Notes: generated from the letters alone by a model not told the origin. A stretch of 64,000 nucleotides of DNA from CAUZWH01 sp965247665 (GCA_965247665.1 CBDFHH010000004.1:1054001-1118000), one strand, 5' to 3'. Counted from the first letter of the stretch, positions 44,791-53,534 are shown. Translations and numbers: made by a program.

Positions 44791-45477
44791 TGGGTCGGCC
44801 ACTGCGGCCTCGCAGGTCTCGCTGGCGGACTTCTCGTCGCCTACGCGATCTCGCTCCGCCTCAAGGGCATGTACCTGGCAATCGGAACTTTCGCGTTCGG
44901 CGAAGCGCTTGCCGTTTTCTGGCTCAATCTCGAATATGTGGGAGGCGCGCTCGGATTCCTGCGTATCCCGGTCATCACCGATTTGTGGCTCGTCTACAGC
45001 ATCATCGCCGTTCTTACCTTCCTGTTGTGGCGTTTCGAACGCTCCAACATGGTGTTGGCGTTCCGCTCGGTGTTCGACGACGAGGTCACGGCAGCTTCGC
45101 TTGGCGTCAACGTCGCCCGCGTAAAGATACTGGCCTGGGCCTTCGGCGGCCTGATCACCGGCGTCGGCGGCGCTCTCTTCGCGCATCGGCTGAGCGTCAT
45201 TCGTCCCGACAACTTCGCGTTCATGTTTTCCATCCTCATTCTGCTTGCGCCCTGTATCGGCGGATTCCGCACGTTCTGGGGCACCTATGTGGGCGCCGCG
45301 GTAATCGTATGGGGGCCATAGCTCCTCAACGTTACGGACCCTCTGAACAAACGCATCTTCATCGGTTTGCTCTACGTCCTGCTTATGGCGTGGCGATCGG
45401 AAGGCGTGATTGGCCGACAGGGACTACGTTGGTCCGAGCTCCTACCTTGGCGCAGAGCCTCCGACACCGCGCGTTAG
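44791..45477 (+). pseudogene. LivM-type branched-chain amino-acid permease, truncated with internal stop
   Basis: Membrane permease sequence reads from about 44791: RLKGMYLAIGTFAFGEALAV, ASLGVNVARVKILAWAFGGL, FAHRLSVIRPDNFAFMFSIL and GGFRTFWGTYVGAAVIVWGP. A TAG follows at 45319-45321. The same frame then continues with plausible C-terminal sequence (LLNVTDPLNKRIFIGLLYVL) to the TAG at 45475-45477. The first third of the gene is missing. Confidence 0.85.
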
Positions 45478-45681
45478 GCATGGGGTAAGGCGCTCACACG
45501 CCGGTACCCGGTCTTGAGCCGGTTGCGCTTCGCGATCTCCTCAACCGACCACGGAAGTTGCGCTACGAAAATCGGATTAGGCGTCTAACGCGGGTTGACG
45601 GGCGAATCGGAACGGGAATAGCGACACAATGTCGCCTAATCCTGGGCTTGTGATCCAGTCTTGAGCGAGGGTCGCGGCGGA

Positions 45682-45719
45682 GTTCTACCCGGTTCTCCTA
45701 GTTCTACCCGGTTCTCCTA
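45682..45719. repeat. 19-bp perfect tandem duplication
   Basis: GTTCTACCCGGTTCTCCTA occurs at 45682-45700 and again at 45701-45719, in the gene-free gap 45478-45754 next to an IS630 relic. Confidence 0.92.
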
Positions 45720-45754
45720 AGAGTTGCAGGGGTAGTTGAGGTTGTTCGTGACAT

Positions 45755-46112
45755 CTGGACGTCCACATCGTCATGGACAATTACGCTACCCACAAGACCG
45801 CGGCGGTCGAGGCCTGGCTGGCGCGGCGGCCGCACTGGTATGTCCACTTCACGCCGACTTCCGCCTCTTGGATCAATGCCTCTTGGATCAATGCCTCTTG
45901 GGTCAATCAGGTCGAACGCTGGTTCGCCGAACTGACGTGCAAACAGCTGCAGCGCGGTGTGCACACTTCGACCCGCCAACTTGAAGCCGACATCCGCGCC
46001 TTCATCGAACAACACAACGAAGACCCGAAGGCCTTCAAGTGGACCAAATCCGCCGCCGACATCCCGGCCGCCGTCAAACGCTTCTGTCTCCGGGTCAATC
46101 AAAACTTATGCC
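45755..46112 (+). mobile_element. IS630-family transposase C-terminal part with in-frame repeat
   Basis: Starts LDVHIVMDNYATHKT (second catalytic Asp) and continues with HFTPTSASWIN, FAELTCKQLQRGVHTSTRQL and DPKAFKWTKSAADI. A 15-bp unit is present three times in frame (45863-45907), giving ASWINASWINASWVNQVERW and adding ten residues directly before the catalytic Glu of VERW. The N-terminal half is absent. The frame stays open beyond the natural end. Non-functional. Confidence 0.85.
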
Positions 46113-46366
46113 ACGAACCCTTGGATTCAGGTGACTGTCGCAGTTCCCGATTCCTGTTCGCGACTTCCAGCGAGGCTGCGGGCGGGCTGATCCCGGAACG
46201 TGGTTGCTCGTTTCATCAATGGTGTCTCCAATATTTTATGTTGAAAGGGAGCGTGGTGGAGTCCCGTAAACGGAGAGAACCGGAATCTCCGTTGCTTTGT
46301 GATTCACCCGCATATCTCAACAGGATCTGGCGTTATTCTGATTCGCTGTTTACACTCAAAGTATTA

Positions 46367-46790
46367 TCAATGGGCCAAGCGGCGTTTTTGGATGGTCGGC
46401 TCTTTGATCTTTCTCCTTCTCCCGACGATGGTGTGGTCCAGGCCGACGTAGACGTCGGCGGGGTGAGGTTGGCGAGGCTTTCGTGGTAGCGGCGGTGGTT
46501 GTCGTACTCGACGAAGGCAGCGACGCTGACCTCCAGGTCGCCCGGCAGATCGTAATTCTCCGGCAGGACACGGTTCTTCAGGGTCTGACGCCAGCGCTCG
46601 ATCTTGCCCTGGGTCTGAGGATGGTTCGGTGCGCCGCGGACGTGATCCATACCCTGATCCTCAAGCCAGTTCGCAAGATCGTTGGCGATGTAGGACGAGC
46701 CGTTGTCGCTCGGTAACCGGGGTTTGTGAAGGACCTCTGCGCTGTCGCACCCTGACGCTTCGAGGGCCAGCTTGAGCGTAGCGGACATCC
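46367..46790 (-). mobile_element. IS3-family transposase (rve integrase core) remnant
   Basis: Minus-strand sequence includes RLPSDNGSSYIANDLANWLE (catalytic Asp), GAPNHPQTQGKIERWRQTLK (catalytic Glu) and VEYDNHRRYHESLANLTP. After this the frame slips by one base: the expected continuation (ADVYVGLDHTIVGRRRKIKE, stop at 46367-46369) is in the next frame. The N-terminal half and orfA are missing. It abuts the end of the zinc permease region. Confidence 0.82.
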
Positions 46791-46970
46791 TTCTGCTTGT
46801 ACCGTGCAATGCCGGGCTCCCGGTGGCGGGCTTCGACGGCAGCAGCAACCAGCGTCTTGCGGTGAACGCCGCAGCCTTCACCACGCGCCCGGCCTCCAAC
46901 CCAAACTCCTTCGCGATCGAGCTTTCCGGCATTCCCTCCGGATGGAGAGGGGCACGCAGTCGTTGTGCCG

Positions 46971-47774
46971 CTATTGGGAAGCGCGGGCGAGGGGCCAGAC
47001 GGCGAAACTCGCGAGAAAGAGGAGCACCGCCGCCGCCACGATCGAAGGGCCGGAAGGCAGATTGAACCATAGCGATCCGAAGAGGCCGAGCAAGCCGGAT
47101 GCGACTCCGATCACTGACGCGATAATCGCCATCTGCTCGGGAGTGCGCGACAGCGCACGCGCTGCCGCCGCAGGGATGATCGCGAGCGCAACGATAAGCA
47201 GCACTCCCACGACCTTCATTCCCACTGCCACGATCGCAGCCATCAGCACGACGTACAGCATCTGGAGACGCGGAACCGGGATCCCTTCCGCCTGCGCGAG
47301 ATCCGCGTGCAGAGTGGCGGCAACGAGCGAGCGCCAGACTGCGACGAGCACGACGAGGCAGACCGCTCCTCCCCCCCAGATTATGGCGAGGTCCCGGGTG
47401 GTCACCGCCAGCACGTCGCCGAACAGATAGCCGATCAAATCGTGGCGGTAGCCGCTCGCCGACACGGCCAGCACGACAAGGGCGAGGGCCAGTGTCGAGT
47501 GGGACAGGACCCCGAGCAGGGTATCGGTCGCGAGGCGGACGCCTCGACCGAGCACGACGACGAGGAGCGCGACGGCGACGGCGACCCCGAATACCCCTAA
47601 CCCGAGGTCGATTCCCAACACCGCGCCGAGCGCCACTCCGAGCAAAGAGGAGTGGGCCATCGTATCGCCAAAGTAAGCCATGCGGCGCCACAGCAAGATG
47701 CAGCCGACCGGCGCCGCGACGCACGCCACCCCCGTGGCGGCGAGGAGCGCGCGCACGAAGAAGTCATCCAGCAT
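46971..47774 (-). CDS. znuB: zinc ABC transporter permease
   Basis: Started at ATG 47774 (MLDDFFVRALLAATGVACVA), 267 residues; this overlaps the end of the ATPase gene by 11 bases. ABC-3 family landmarks are FGDTMAHSSLLGVALG, the SHSTLALALVVLAVS region and QAEGIPVPRLQMLYVVLMA, with about eight membrane helices. It forms the inner-membrane channel of the ZnuABC zinc importer with the two neighbouring genes. Its 3' end lies near an IS3 relic. Confidence 0.93.
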   Translation of the reverse strand: MLDDFFVRALLAATGVACVAAPVGCILLWRRMAYFGDTMAHSSLLGVALGAVLGIDLGLGVFGVAVAVALLVVVLGRGVRLATDTLLGVLSHSTLALALVVLAVSASGYRHDLIGYLFGDVLAVTTRDLAIIWGGGAVCLVVLVAVWRSLVAATLHADLAQAEGIPVPRLQMLYVVLMAAIVAVGMKVVGVLLIVALAIIPAAAARALSRTPEQMAIIASVIGVASGLLGLFGSLWFNLPSGPSIVAAAVLLFLASFAVWPLARASQ

Positions 47775-48537
47775 CGCCCACTTCCATTCCTTCGGCGCCG
47801 CCGTTCGCCACTTCTCCGGCGAGGTTGTGCACGTGATCGTGGGTGTGGCGGTACGCAGCCATCGCCGCGCTAGGACCGAACAGGCGGCGGAACTCGTCGT
47901 GTGCGACGACCTCCAGGGGTGCACCGCTGCAACACACGTGGCGGTTGAGGCAGACGACCCGATCGGTAGCAGCCATCACGATATGCAGATCGTGGCTCAC
48001 CATGAGCACGCCGCAACCCCGTCGATCCACGATCCCGCCGATCAGCTTGTACAGCTCGGCCTCCCCGGAGTAATCCACTCCCTGCACGGGCTCGTCCAGC
48101 ACCAGCAGGTTTGGCATGCGCATGAGCGCTCGGGCGAGGAGGACCCGTTGGAGTTCGCCACCCGACAGGTCCGAGACCCGCGCTGTAAGGAGGTGCCCGA
48201 CCGCAGTCTCCTCAAGTGCCTCTGCAACCGCCTCGGCCGGGTGCCGGCCGGTCAGGGTCATTAGCCGTCCAACGGTGAGCGGCAGCGTAGGATCGAAATG
48301 GATGCGCTGCGGCACGTAGCCGACACTCCCCGCATGGTCGCAGTGCACGGTGCCGGCATCGGGTATGAGGAGCCCGAGGAGCAATCGGGCCAGGGTGGTT
48401 TTTCCCGCTCCGTTCGGCCCGATGAGGGTTACAACCTCGCCGCTGGCGACGGTGATATCGATGTCGTGGAGAATCCATCGTCCCCCCCGGCACAGTCCGA
48501 CGCCTCGAGCCTCGACCAGTGTTTTCCCGTGCAGCAT
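47764..48537 (-). CDS. znuC: zinc ABC transporter ATP-binding protein
   Basis: A 257-residue ATPase with Walker A GPNGAGKTTL, signature LSGGELQRV, Walker B LLVLDEPVQGVD and the SHDLH switch histidine. VGYVPQRIHFDPTLPLTV matches ZnuC specifically. The C-terminal tail is rich in histidine (YRHTHDHVH), which could sense or hold zinc. It lies between zur and znuB, nearly contiguous with both (znuB overlaps, zur ends four bases upstream). Confidence 0.94.
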   Translation of the reverse strand: MLHGKTLVEARGVGLCRGGRWILHDIDITVASGEVVTLIGPNGAGKTTLARLLLGLLIPDAGTVHCDHAGSVGYVPQRIHFDPTLPLTVGRLMTLTGRHPAEAVAEALEETAVGHLLTARVSDLSGGELQRVLLARALMRMPNLLVLDEPVQGVDYSGEAELYKLIGGIVDRRGCGVLMVSHDLHIVMAATDRVVCLNRHVCCSGAPLEVVAHDEFRRLFGPSAAMAAYRHTHDHVHNLAGEVANGGAEGMEVGDAG

Positions 48538-48541
48538 CGGC

Positions 48542-49039
48542 TCAGGCTTCGCCCACCTTGGAGCACTCCTGACACCTTCCCGTCACCTCCAGCATGTGAG
48601 CGTGAACCTCGAACTCGAAAGCACCAGCGAGAGCATGGACCGTTCGCCTCAACCCGGCTGCGCTCGGCTCGGCAACTGCGCCACATTGCTCGCACACGAG
48701 GAACACCGTGCCGTGCCCCGCACCCGGCCCGCTGCACGCAATGTATGCATTACGGCTCGCGATACGGTGGACGAGCCCCAGCGCTTCGAGGAACGAGAGC
48801 GCGCGGTAGATCTGAGCGGGTGCCGGCCGCCGGTCCTTCCAGTCGAATCGTTCCACGATCTCGTAGGCCCCTGTCGGTTGATGTTTGGCGAGCAGAATCT
48901 CAAGCACCGCCCGCCGATTCTCGGTGAAGCGCTCCTGCCGGTCCTGGCAGACCTCCTCGGCTCGGGCGATGCCCTCCGAGATGCAGGCGTTGTGGTCGTG
49001 CCGCTGCGCCGGAAATAGTGGCGATTCAACTGGCATCAA
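48542..49039 (-). CDS. zur: Fur-family zinc regulator
   Basis: A 165-residue Fur-family protein: a winged helix (LTENRR-like ERFTENRRAVLEILLAKHQP, APAQIYRALSFLEALGLVHR) followed by the dimerisation domain with a structural zinc site (CEQCG and the C-terminal CQEC) and the HGTVFLVC histidine region. Placement as the first gene of a znuCB operon, divergent from znuA, makes it Zur rather than Fur. It is expected to repress both arms when zinc-loaded, through the site at 49074-49096. Confidence 0.92.
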   Translation of the reverse strand: MMPVESPLFPAQRHDHNACISEGIARAEEVCQDRQERFTENRRAVLEILLAKHQPTGAYEIVERFDWKDRRPAPAQIYRALSFLEALGLVHRIASRNAYIACSGPGAGHGTVFLVCEQCGAVAEPSAAGLRRTVHALAGAFEFEVHAHMLEVTGRCQECSKVGEA

Positions 49040-49073
49040 GTCCCCTGATATTGGAGAAGGCGGTTGGAATTTC

Positions 49074-49096
49074 GATATTTACATTATAACATAACG
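49074..49096. promoter_or_regulatory. Zur-box-like site between zur-znuCB and znuA
   Basis: On the minus strand the site reads GTTATGTTATAATGTAAAT, containing the ATGTTATAAT core of known Zur boxes. It lies in the only AT-rich stretch between the divergent starts (49040-49163) and could repress both. The right half is less symmetric. Confidence 0.6.
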
Positions 49097-49163
49097 AACT
49101 TATTACAGGCAAGTAGAAGGGCAGCTTTGGCCCAGCCCTGAAATACGGTTGTGGCAGTAAGAA

Positions 49164-50171
49164 ATGCCTCGTCTTCTCAAATCACTGTTGGGACTCGGAT
49201 TCGCGGTGCTCGCAGCGGGGCCAACCATAGCAGCCGCAGCCGATGCGCCGGTTGCCGTAGCGAGCATCAAACCGATCCATTCTCTGCTCGCGGGAGTCAT
49301 GGAGGGAGTAGGCCAACCGACCCTCCTTGTCGACGGCGGGGCTTCACCGCATACGTGGTCGCTCCGGCCGCCTGACGCGCAGGTCCTACAGGACGCCGAT
49401 ATCGTGGTCTGGGTCGGCGAGAACCTCGAATCGTTTCTCGTCAAGCTGCTCTATGCGCTCGCAAGCAATGCCTATGTCCTCAAGCTCTCGCGGGCCGAAG
49501 GCATCACCCTGCTGCGAATGCGCGAAGGCGGAGCGTGGGACGAGCACGACGACGACCACCGGCGTTCCGAGGCTGACGACAAAGAATACAAGGATGTAAA
49601 AGAAAACGAGGATGTACATGTGCATCGTGAAGACGGTCACGAGCATCATGGCGGTGAATTCAACATGCACCTGTGGCTCGATCCGGCGAACGCGATCGTG
49701 ATCGTCGCCACCATGGCCGACGCATTGTCGCGGCTGGATCCCGAGAGGGCCGGAACCTATCGGGAGAACGCAACCGCTCTCCAGGCGCGCCTTCGCGGTC
49801 TCGACGACGAACTGAAGGAAACGCTCGCCCCTGTCTCGGACCGGGGATTCATCGTGTTCCACGACGCGTGGCAATATTTGGACACCCGTTACGGCCTTCG
49901 GGCGGTCGGCTCCGTCACCGTGAGTCCGGATCAGGCTCCTGGCGCCGGGCGTCTTGCCGAGATCCGAGAGAAAATCACCAAGGCGAAGGTGAGCTGCGTG
50001 TTCGCCGAGCCCCAGTTCAAGCCCCGACTGGTTCGAACGCTGGTGGATGGCACCGCCGTCGCCACCGGCACCTTGGATCCGATCGGGGCAGCGCTCAAGG
50101 ACGGCCCGGACCTCTACTTCACCCTGATGCGCAAAAACGCCGACGCGTTCCGGGCCTGCTTCAACCAATAG
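49164..50171 (+). CDS. znuA: zinc ABC transporter substrate-binding protein
   Basis: A 335-residue periplasmic protein with a cleavable signal (LLGLGFAVLAAGPTIAAAA). Zinc ligands of the cluster A-I fold are visible: PHTWSLRP (first His), NMHLWLDPAN (second), and FHDAWQYL (third). Between the first two lies a disordered acidic, histidine-bearing loop (DEHDDDHRRSEADDK to HREDGHEHHGGE), as in other ZnuA proteins, where it acts as a zinc-capture lure. The DNA of this loop (about 49550-49640) is more AT-rich than the rest. Divergent from zur-znuCB. Confidence 0.93.
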   Translation: MPRLLKSLLGLGFAVLAAGPTIAAAADAPVAVASIKPIHSLLAGVMEGVGQPTLLVDGGASPHTWSLRPPDAQVLQDADIVVWVGENLESFLVKLLYALASNAYVLKLSRAEGITLLRMREGGAWDEHDDDHRRSEADDKEYKDVKENEDVHVHREDGHEHHGGEFNMHLWLDPANAIVIVATMADALSRLDPERAGTYRENATALQARLRGLDDELKETLAPVSDRGFIVFHDAWQYLDTRYGLRAVGSVTVSPDQAPGAGRLAEIREKITKAKVSCVFAEPQFKPRLVRTLVDGTAVATGTLDPIGAALKDGPDLYFTLMRKNADAFRACFNQ

Positions 50172-50205
50172 CCGGCGGTTTCCAGGCACTCCGGTGCAGA
50201 GACCC

Positions 50206-50363
50206 TGGAAGCCAGTTTTTTGCAAAGCCTGCCGAAGCGCCGCGGCCAGGCGCGGGCGAAGGTGGCGCTCGCCCGCCGGCTCGGCGTGATCCTGCACCGC
50301 ATGTGGATGAATGGCAGCGAGTTCCGCTGGAGCCGGGAAGGCGACGCCGCGGCCGCCGCCTGA
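50206..50363 (+). pseudogene. IS110-family transposase tail
   Basis: One frame gives KRRGQARAKVALARRLGVIL then HRMWMNGSEFRWSRE and a stop at 50361, typical of the C terminus of IS110/IS1111 transposases. Nothing else of the element is present. The remaining gap to 50620 shows no gene. Confidence 0.65.
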
Positions 50364-50620
50364 GACCGAGACGCAACAAGAAGGAGGAGAAACCCGAGCT
50401 TCCGCCCCGGCGGAAAGATGTCCCCGCAGGGACGAAGGACGAGGTGAGTTCGTGGTCGGCCCAGCCCCAATCCGTCGATGATGGTGAGAGGGCACAATAA
50501 GGATTGGGGGCTGTCCCGGACAATCACCTGAGATATCGCTTAACCCATTGCCTCAGTTGGGTTAATTGCGAGCCTGCATCCCAATCATGCAGCGAAGCGG
50601 ATCGGCGGGAGCCGGTGGGA

Positions 50621-51307
50621 TCAGCTCTGATCGAGCCTGTCCGCAGCGGGCTGGACGGCCACATTCATAGCGTTCAGGAACGTCCTCCCGATCAAGTCCA
50701 TTTTCCGCACCAGTTCGATCCGCGGCGTAGCCTGAGCCAGTTCGCCCGAGGACAGGAGTGGGCCGAGGAGGCCACAGCCTTCCGCGAGGGTGATGATTAC
50801 AATATCCCTAGGATCCGGAATCACGTTACTCAACAGCACCATTCTGATCCGTTGCATCAACTCATGCTCGATCTTGACGTCCACGACCGAGTAGCGCTGC
50901 GCTCCAAATATCCACAGGAAGCGGTCATTCTCTAGTTTCAGAATGCCGTTACCGATCAGCCGCTCCAAAGCGGCTTCACGAATTTCGTCGGCATGCCGGG
51001 TGGCATGATCCACCCAGTAAAGGACGTTATGAGTCTCTTCTGCTTGTGCAATTTCGGCGAGCATCGGATCGAGTAGAGAATCCCCAACCGGCGTCGAATC
51101 GATGAGGAACAACCGCTCGGCATCGGTATCGATGCGATTCTCGAGTGCAAGATCCATCAACACGGCGGCGCCGAGCGCGTACCGCACCAACCATTCCGCC
51201 GCCCGCGAAAGCGCTCCGTCCTCGTCGCGGAGCAGAAGGAGGATTTCCTCGGCGAATCTCATCATCCGGCGCTCGGAACCTAGACCAGGGTCAAGAGGGT
51301 GTGTCAC
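50621..51307 (-). CDS. GPP34 (GOLPH3-like) family protein
   Basis: A 228-residue, mostly helical protein. The opening MMRFAEEILLLLRDEDGAL, YALGAAVLMDLALENRID and DPRDIVIITLAEGCGLL are the landmarks of the GPP34 family, whose eukaryotic member binds phosphatidylinositol-4-phosphate at the Golgi. Bacterial copies are cytosolic or membrane-associated and poorly characterised. The start could also be the ATG pair at 51265/51262. It stands alone between the IS110 tail and the mobilisation genes. Confidence 0.75.
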   Translation of the reverse strand: MTHPLDPGLGSERRMMRFAEEILLLLRDEDGALSRAAEWLVRYALGAAVLMDLALENRIDTDAERLFLIDSTPVGDSLLDPMLAEIAQAEETHNVLYWVDHATRHADEIREAALERLIGNGILKLENDRFLWIFGAQRYSVVDVKIEHELMQRIRMVLLSNVIPDPRDIVIITLAEGCGLLGPLLSSGELAQATPRIELVRKMDLIGRTFLNAMNVAVQPAADRLDQS

Positions 51308-51594
51308 ACCAAAACACGCTTTTACAGCGCTCGACCGTTAGAGTAGGGTCGCAGTATCTCCTTAGAAAGACCTTTATATACAATGCGTTACTGTCCGTGT
51401 CAAGAAGACTTCCGGTCGAAGCGAACAACACAAATAGCGTTCCTGTTTCGTAAAACAGTTGCATTTGGGGAAGTAAGGTAGGGGGAGCGTTGTTTGGAGA
51501 TAGACGCTATCCGAGTGGCTATTTATAATGATTTCGTGGTCGACACATGAACGACGCATGAGATTCACTATATGAGGAATGACCTAGGTTTTAT
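51308..51594. other. AT-rich intergenic region before the mobilisation genes
   Basis: Markedly lower GC than its surroundings, with tracts such as AAAGACCTTTATATAC near 51366 and short repeats. No gene seen. It is the natural place for the promoter and possibly the origin of transfer for the downstream relaxase cluster; no nic site could be assigned by eye. Confidence 0.45.
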
Positions 51595-52032
51595 ATGCAA
51601 TGTTCATCCATTGCAGGAGCTTCCTGTGTTGTGGTGTACATGGGCTGTTTCAGACGGACGGTGGTGGTGACGAGCGACGGCAGCGGGCGGCGGCAGCGCG
51701 CCGTGATGGCGACCGATGCCGAATGGGAACGGATCGCCCGGGCGGCCGCGGCGAGCGGCATGGAGCTGTCGCGTTTCTTAGTTCATCGGGCACTTGAGCG
51801 GGACGCACTGCCGGCGGAGGTGCTGCGCCGGGCGGTGCGCGAGATGCTGGTGCTTTCCCAACTCGAGGAGCGACGCCTGCGCGCGGCTGGCGCGGGGGAG
51901 GCGTGGGAGGATGCCTGCGATTCGGTAGACGAATGGATGGACCGGGAGGGTCTGCTGGACCGGCTAACCGATCCTGGTGCGGCGAACCGCTGGAAGGCGG
52001 TCGGCGTGGAACCGGAGACCGGGGACGGGTGA
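51595..52032 (+). CDS. MobC-like ribbon-helix-helix protein 1
   Basis: A 145-residue protein. After an N-terminal stretch of uncertain start (ATG 51595, or ATG 51640), the fold begins with GRRQRAVMATDAEWERIARA and MELSRFLVHRALE, a ribbon-helix-helix DNA-binding domain like those of relaxosome accessory proteins. The rest is an Arg/Glu-rich helical region. Its TGA overlaps the next start (TGATG). It is the first of three consecutive proteins of this type upstream of a relaxase, so a role in oriT binding is likely. Confidence 0.75.
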   Translation: MQCSSIAGASCVVVYMGCFRRTVVVTSDGSGRRQRAVMATDAEWERIARAAAASGMELSRFLVHRALERDALPAEVLRRAVREMLVLSQLEERRLRAAGAGEAWEDACDSVDEWMDREGLLDRLTDPGAANRWKAVGVEPETGDG

Positions 52033-52343
52033 TGACGGACGCGGCGGTGCCGACCGGGAGACGGCAGCGGAGCCTGCACTGCGGCCCGGAGGAGCAGGCG
52101 ATGATCCGCGAACGAGCGGCGGCGGCGGGCAAGACGGTCTCGCGTCATGTGCTGGACCTCGCCCTTGCTGACGAACCGGACCGCCATCGCCTGGTGCTGA
52201 CGCGGGAGGAGCAGGCGGAGTTGCGCGATGGGGTCCGGGCGGTCGAGGCATTCGTGGGAGCGCTCAGGCGCGAGCTTCCGGGCGGCAGCGGCCTGAACCT
52301 GCTGGCGGCGATCGCGGTCCTTGCGCGGGGACGGAGCGGGTGA
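52032..52343 (+). CDS. MobC-like ribbon-helix-helix protein 2
   Basis: A 103-residue protein: GRRQRSLHCGPEEQAMIRER then GKTVSRHVLDLAL repeat the pattern of the preceding protein, followed by helices ending LLAAIAVLARG. It is presumably a relaxosome accessory protein. It overlaps both neighbours, so the three small genes are translated as one unit. Confidence 0.78.
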   Translation: MTDAAVPTGRRQRSLHCGPEEQAMIRERAAAAGKTVSRHVLDLALADEPDRHRLVLTREEQAELRDGVRAVEAFVGALRRELPGGSGLNLLAAIAVLARGRSG

Positions 52344-52840
52344 GACGGGCTCGGCGTGGGCGCAAGGCGAAGGCCGGCAAGCATCTTTCGATCTCGGCGA
52401 CGGACGCGGAATGGGAGCGTGTGCGCGGGAACGCGGCGCGGCGCGGGCTGTCGATCGCGCGCTATCTGGTGGGGCTGGTGGCACGGGACGGGTCGGAAGA
52501 AGACGCGGGCACGGTCCTGGCTCTCGATGCGCAAGAGCAGCGGGAGCTCCTGGAGGCGATGCGGGAGACCCGTGCGCTGATACTGGAGGGCGCGGATGCG
52601 GCTCCTCTGGTGCGCGATATGCAAGAGCGGATTGCTGTGCAGTTCACCGCGTGGGCGTCTGAAATGGCCGGCTTGGGCCGCGCCGAAGCGCTTCAGGCCG
52701 CGCTCGGCGCCGTGCTGGGCGAGGAGCGGGCCCGCATCGTCGCGGCCTCGGTCGTGCCGTCGGCGCCGAAGCGCTCAGAAGCTGGGGAGGCCGAGCAAGG
52801 GAGGAAGGACGAGGGCCCGCGCCAGGGTCTGCTTCTGTGA
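52340..52840 (+). CDS. MobC-like ribbon-helix-helix protein 3
   Basis: A 166-residue protein with GTG start overlapping the previous stop (GTGA). KAGKHLSISATDAEWERVRG and GLSIARYLVGLVA are the ribbon-helix-helix core, closely paralleling protein 1 (shared TDAEWER). The C-terminal part is helical and Ala/Glu-rich. The TDAEWER repetition suggests tandem duplication of a MobC-type ancestor. Confidence 0.78.
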   Translation: MRRARRGRKAKAGKHLSISATDAEWERVRGNAARRGLSIARYLVGLVARDGSEEDAGTVLALDAQEQRELLEAMRETRALILEGADAAPLVRDMQERIAVQFTAWASEMAGLGRAEALQAALGAVLGEERARIVAASVVPSAPKRSEAGEAEQGRKDEGPRQGLLL

Positions 52841-52904
52841 GGCCGGTGGTATCGCCGGTGCCCGGCAAAGTCCCTGAGGTTGTCTATACGAGGGGAGAGG
52901 AACC

Positions 52905-53534
52905 GTGATCGCGAAGGACGATGGAGACGGCCGACGGACAGCCGAAGCAGATCTGCTTGCGAGCTTGCCTGGCGATCGGCCGGCGGGGGGCGTCGACCCG
53001 GCCGCGTTCGAGGAACTGCGAACAGCCATGGTGAATATCGGAGAGCAATTGGCCGGGTTGCGGGAAGCGGTGCGAGCGGCACCGGTGACGGCGGAGGCGC
53101 TGGCGGCGTGGAGCGACGATCTCCTGAAACGGCTTGGCGCGGCGGCGCGGCCCGCGGACGCGCGAGCCGCGGAGGCGGCTGCAAAGACGGAGAAAGCGGC
53201 GGAGCCCATCGACCGGGCTCTGGCGCGGCTCTCGGCCGAGGTCGAGGGGATGGGGAAATCGCTGGCGGAGGACCGTTCCGAGATCCGGACGGGCACGGCG
53301 GGGATCGAGAGCGCTGCGGCCAGGATCGAGACGAATCTCGGAAAGCTCTCCGACAATGCCGGCTGGGATTCGAATTGGATACTCAACAGACTTGAAGACA
53401 TCGAGAAACACATGGCCAGGTTGAGGTTCGGCTGGCGGGCGTTTCTCGCACCCTGGGTGGTCTTCGTCTTTATGCTGGGCATGGCGCTCGAGAGCCGCAT
53501 CCATCTTCTTTATCGATGGTTGTGGGCCAGTTGA
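52905..53534 (+). CDS. coiled-coil protein with C-terminal membrane anchor
   Basis: A 209-residue protein starting GTG at 52905 behind GAGAGGAACC. Long heptad-like helices (about residues 35-150) lead to a single C-terminal hydrophobic segment APWVVFVFMLGMAL near residue 185, so it should be tail-anchored in the inner membrane with the coiled coil in the cytosol. It sits between the MobC-like genes and the relaxase, so it may tether the relaxosome to the membrane (inference). No family recognised. Confidence 0.72.
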   Translation: MIAKDDGDGRRTAEADLLASLPGDRPAGGVDPAAFEELRTAMVNIGEQLAGLREAVRAAPVTAEALAAWSDDLLKRLGAAARPADARAAEAAAKTEKAAEPIDRALARLSAEVEGMGKSLAEDRSEIRTGTAGIESAAARIETNLGKLSDNAGWDSNWILNRLEDIEKHMARLRFGWRAFLAPWVVFVFMLGMALESRIHLLYRWLWAS

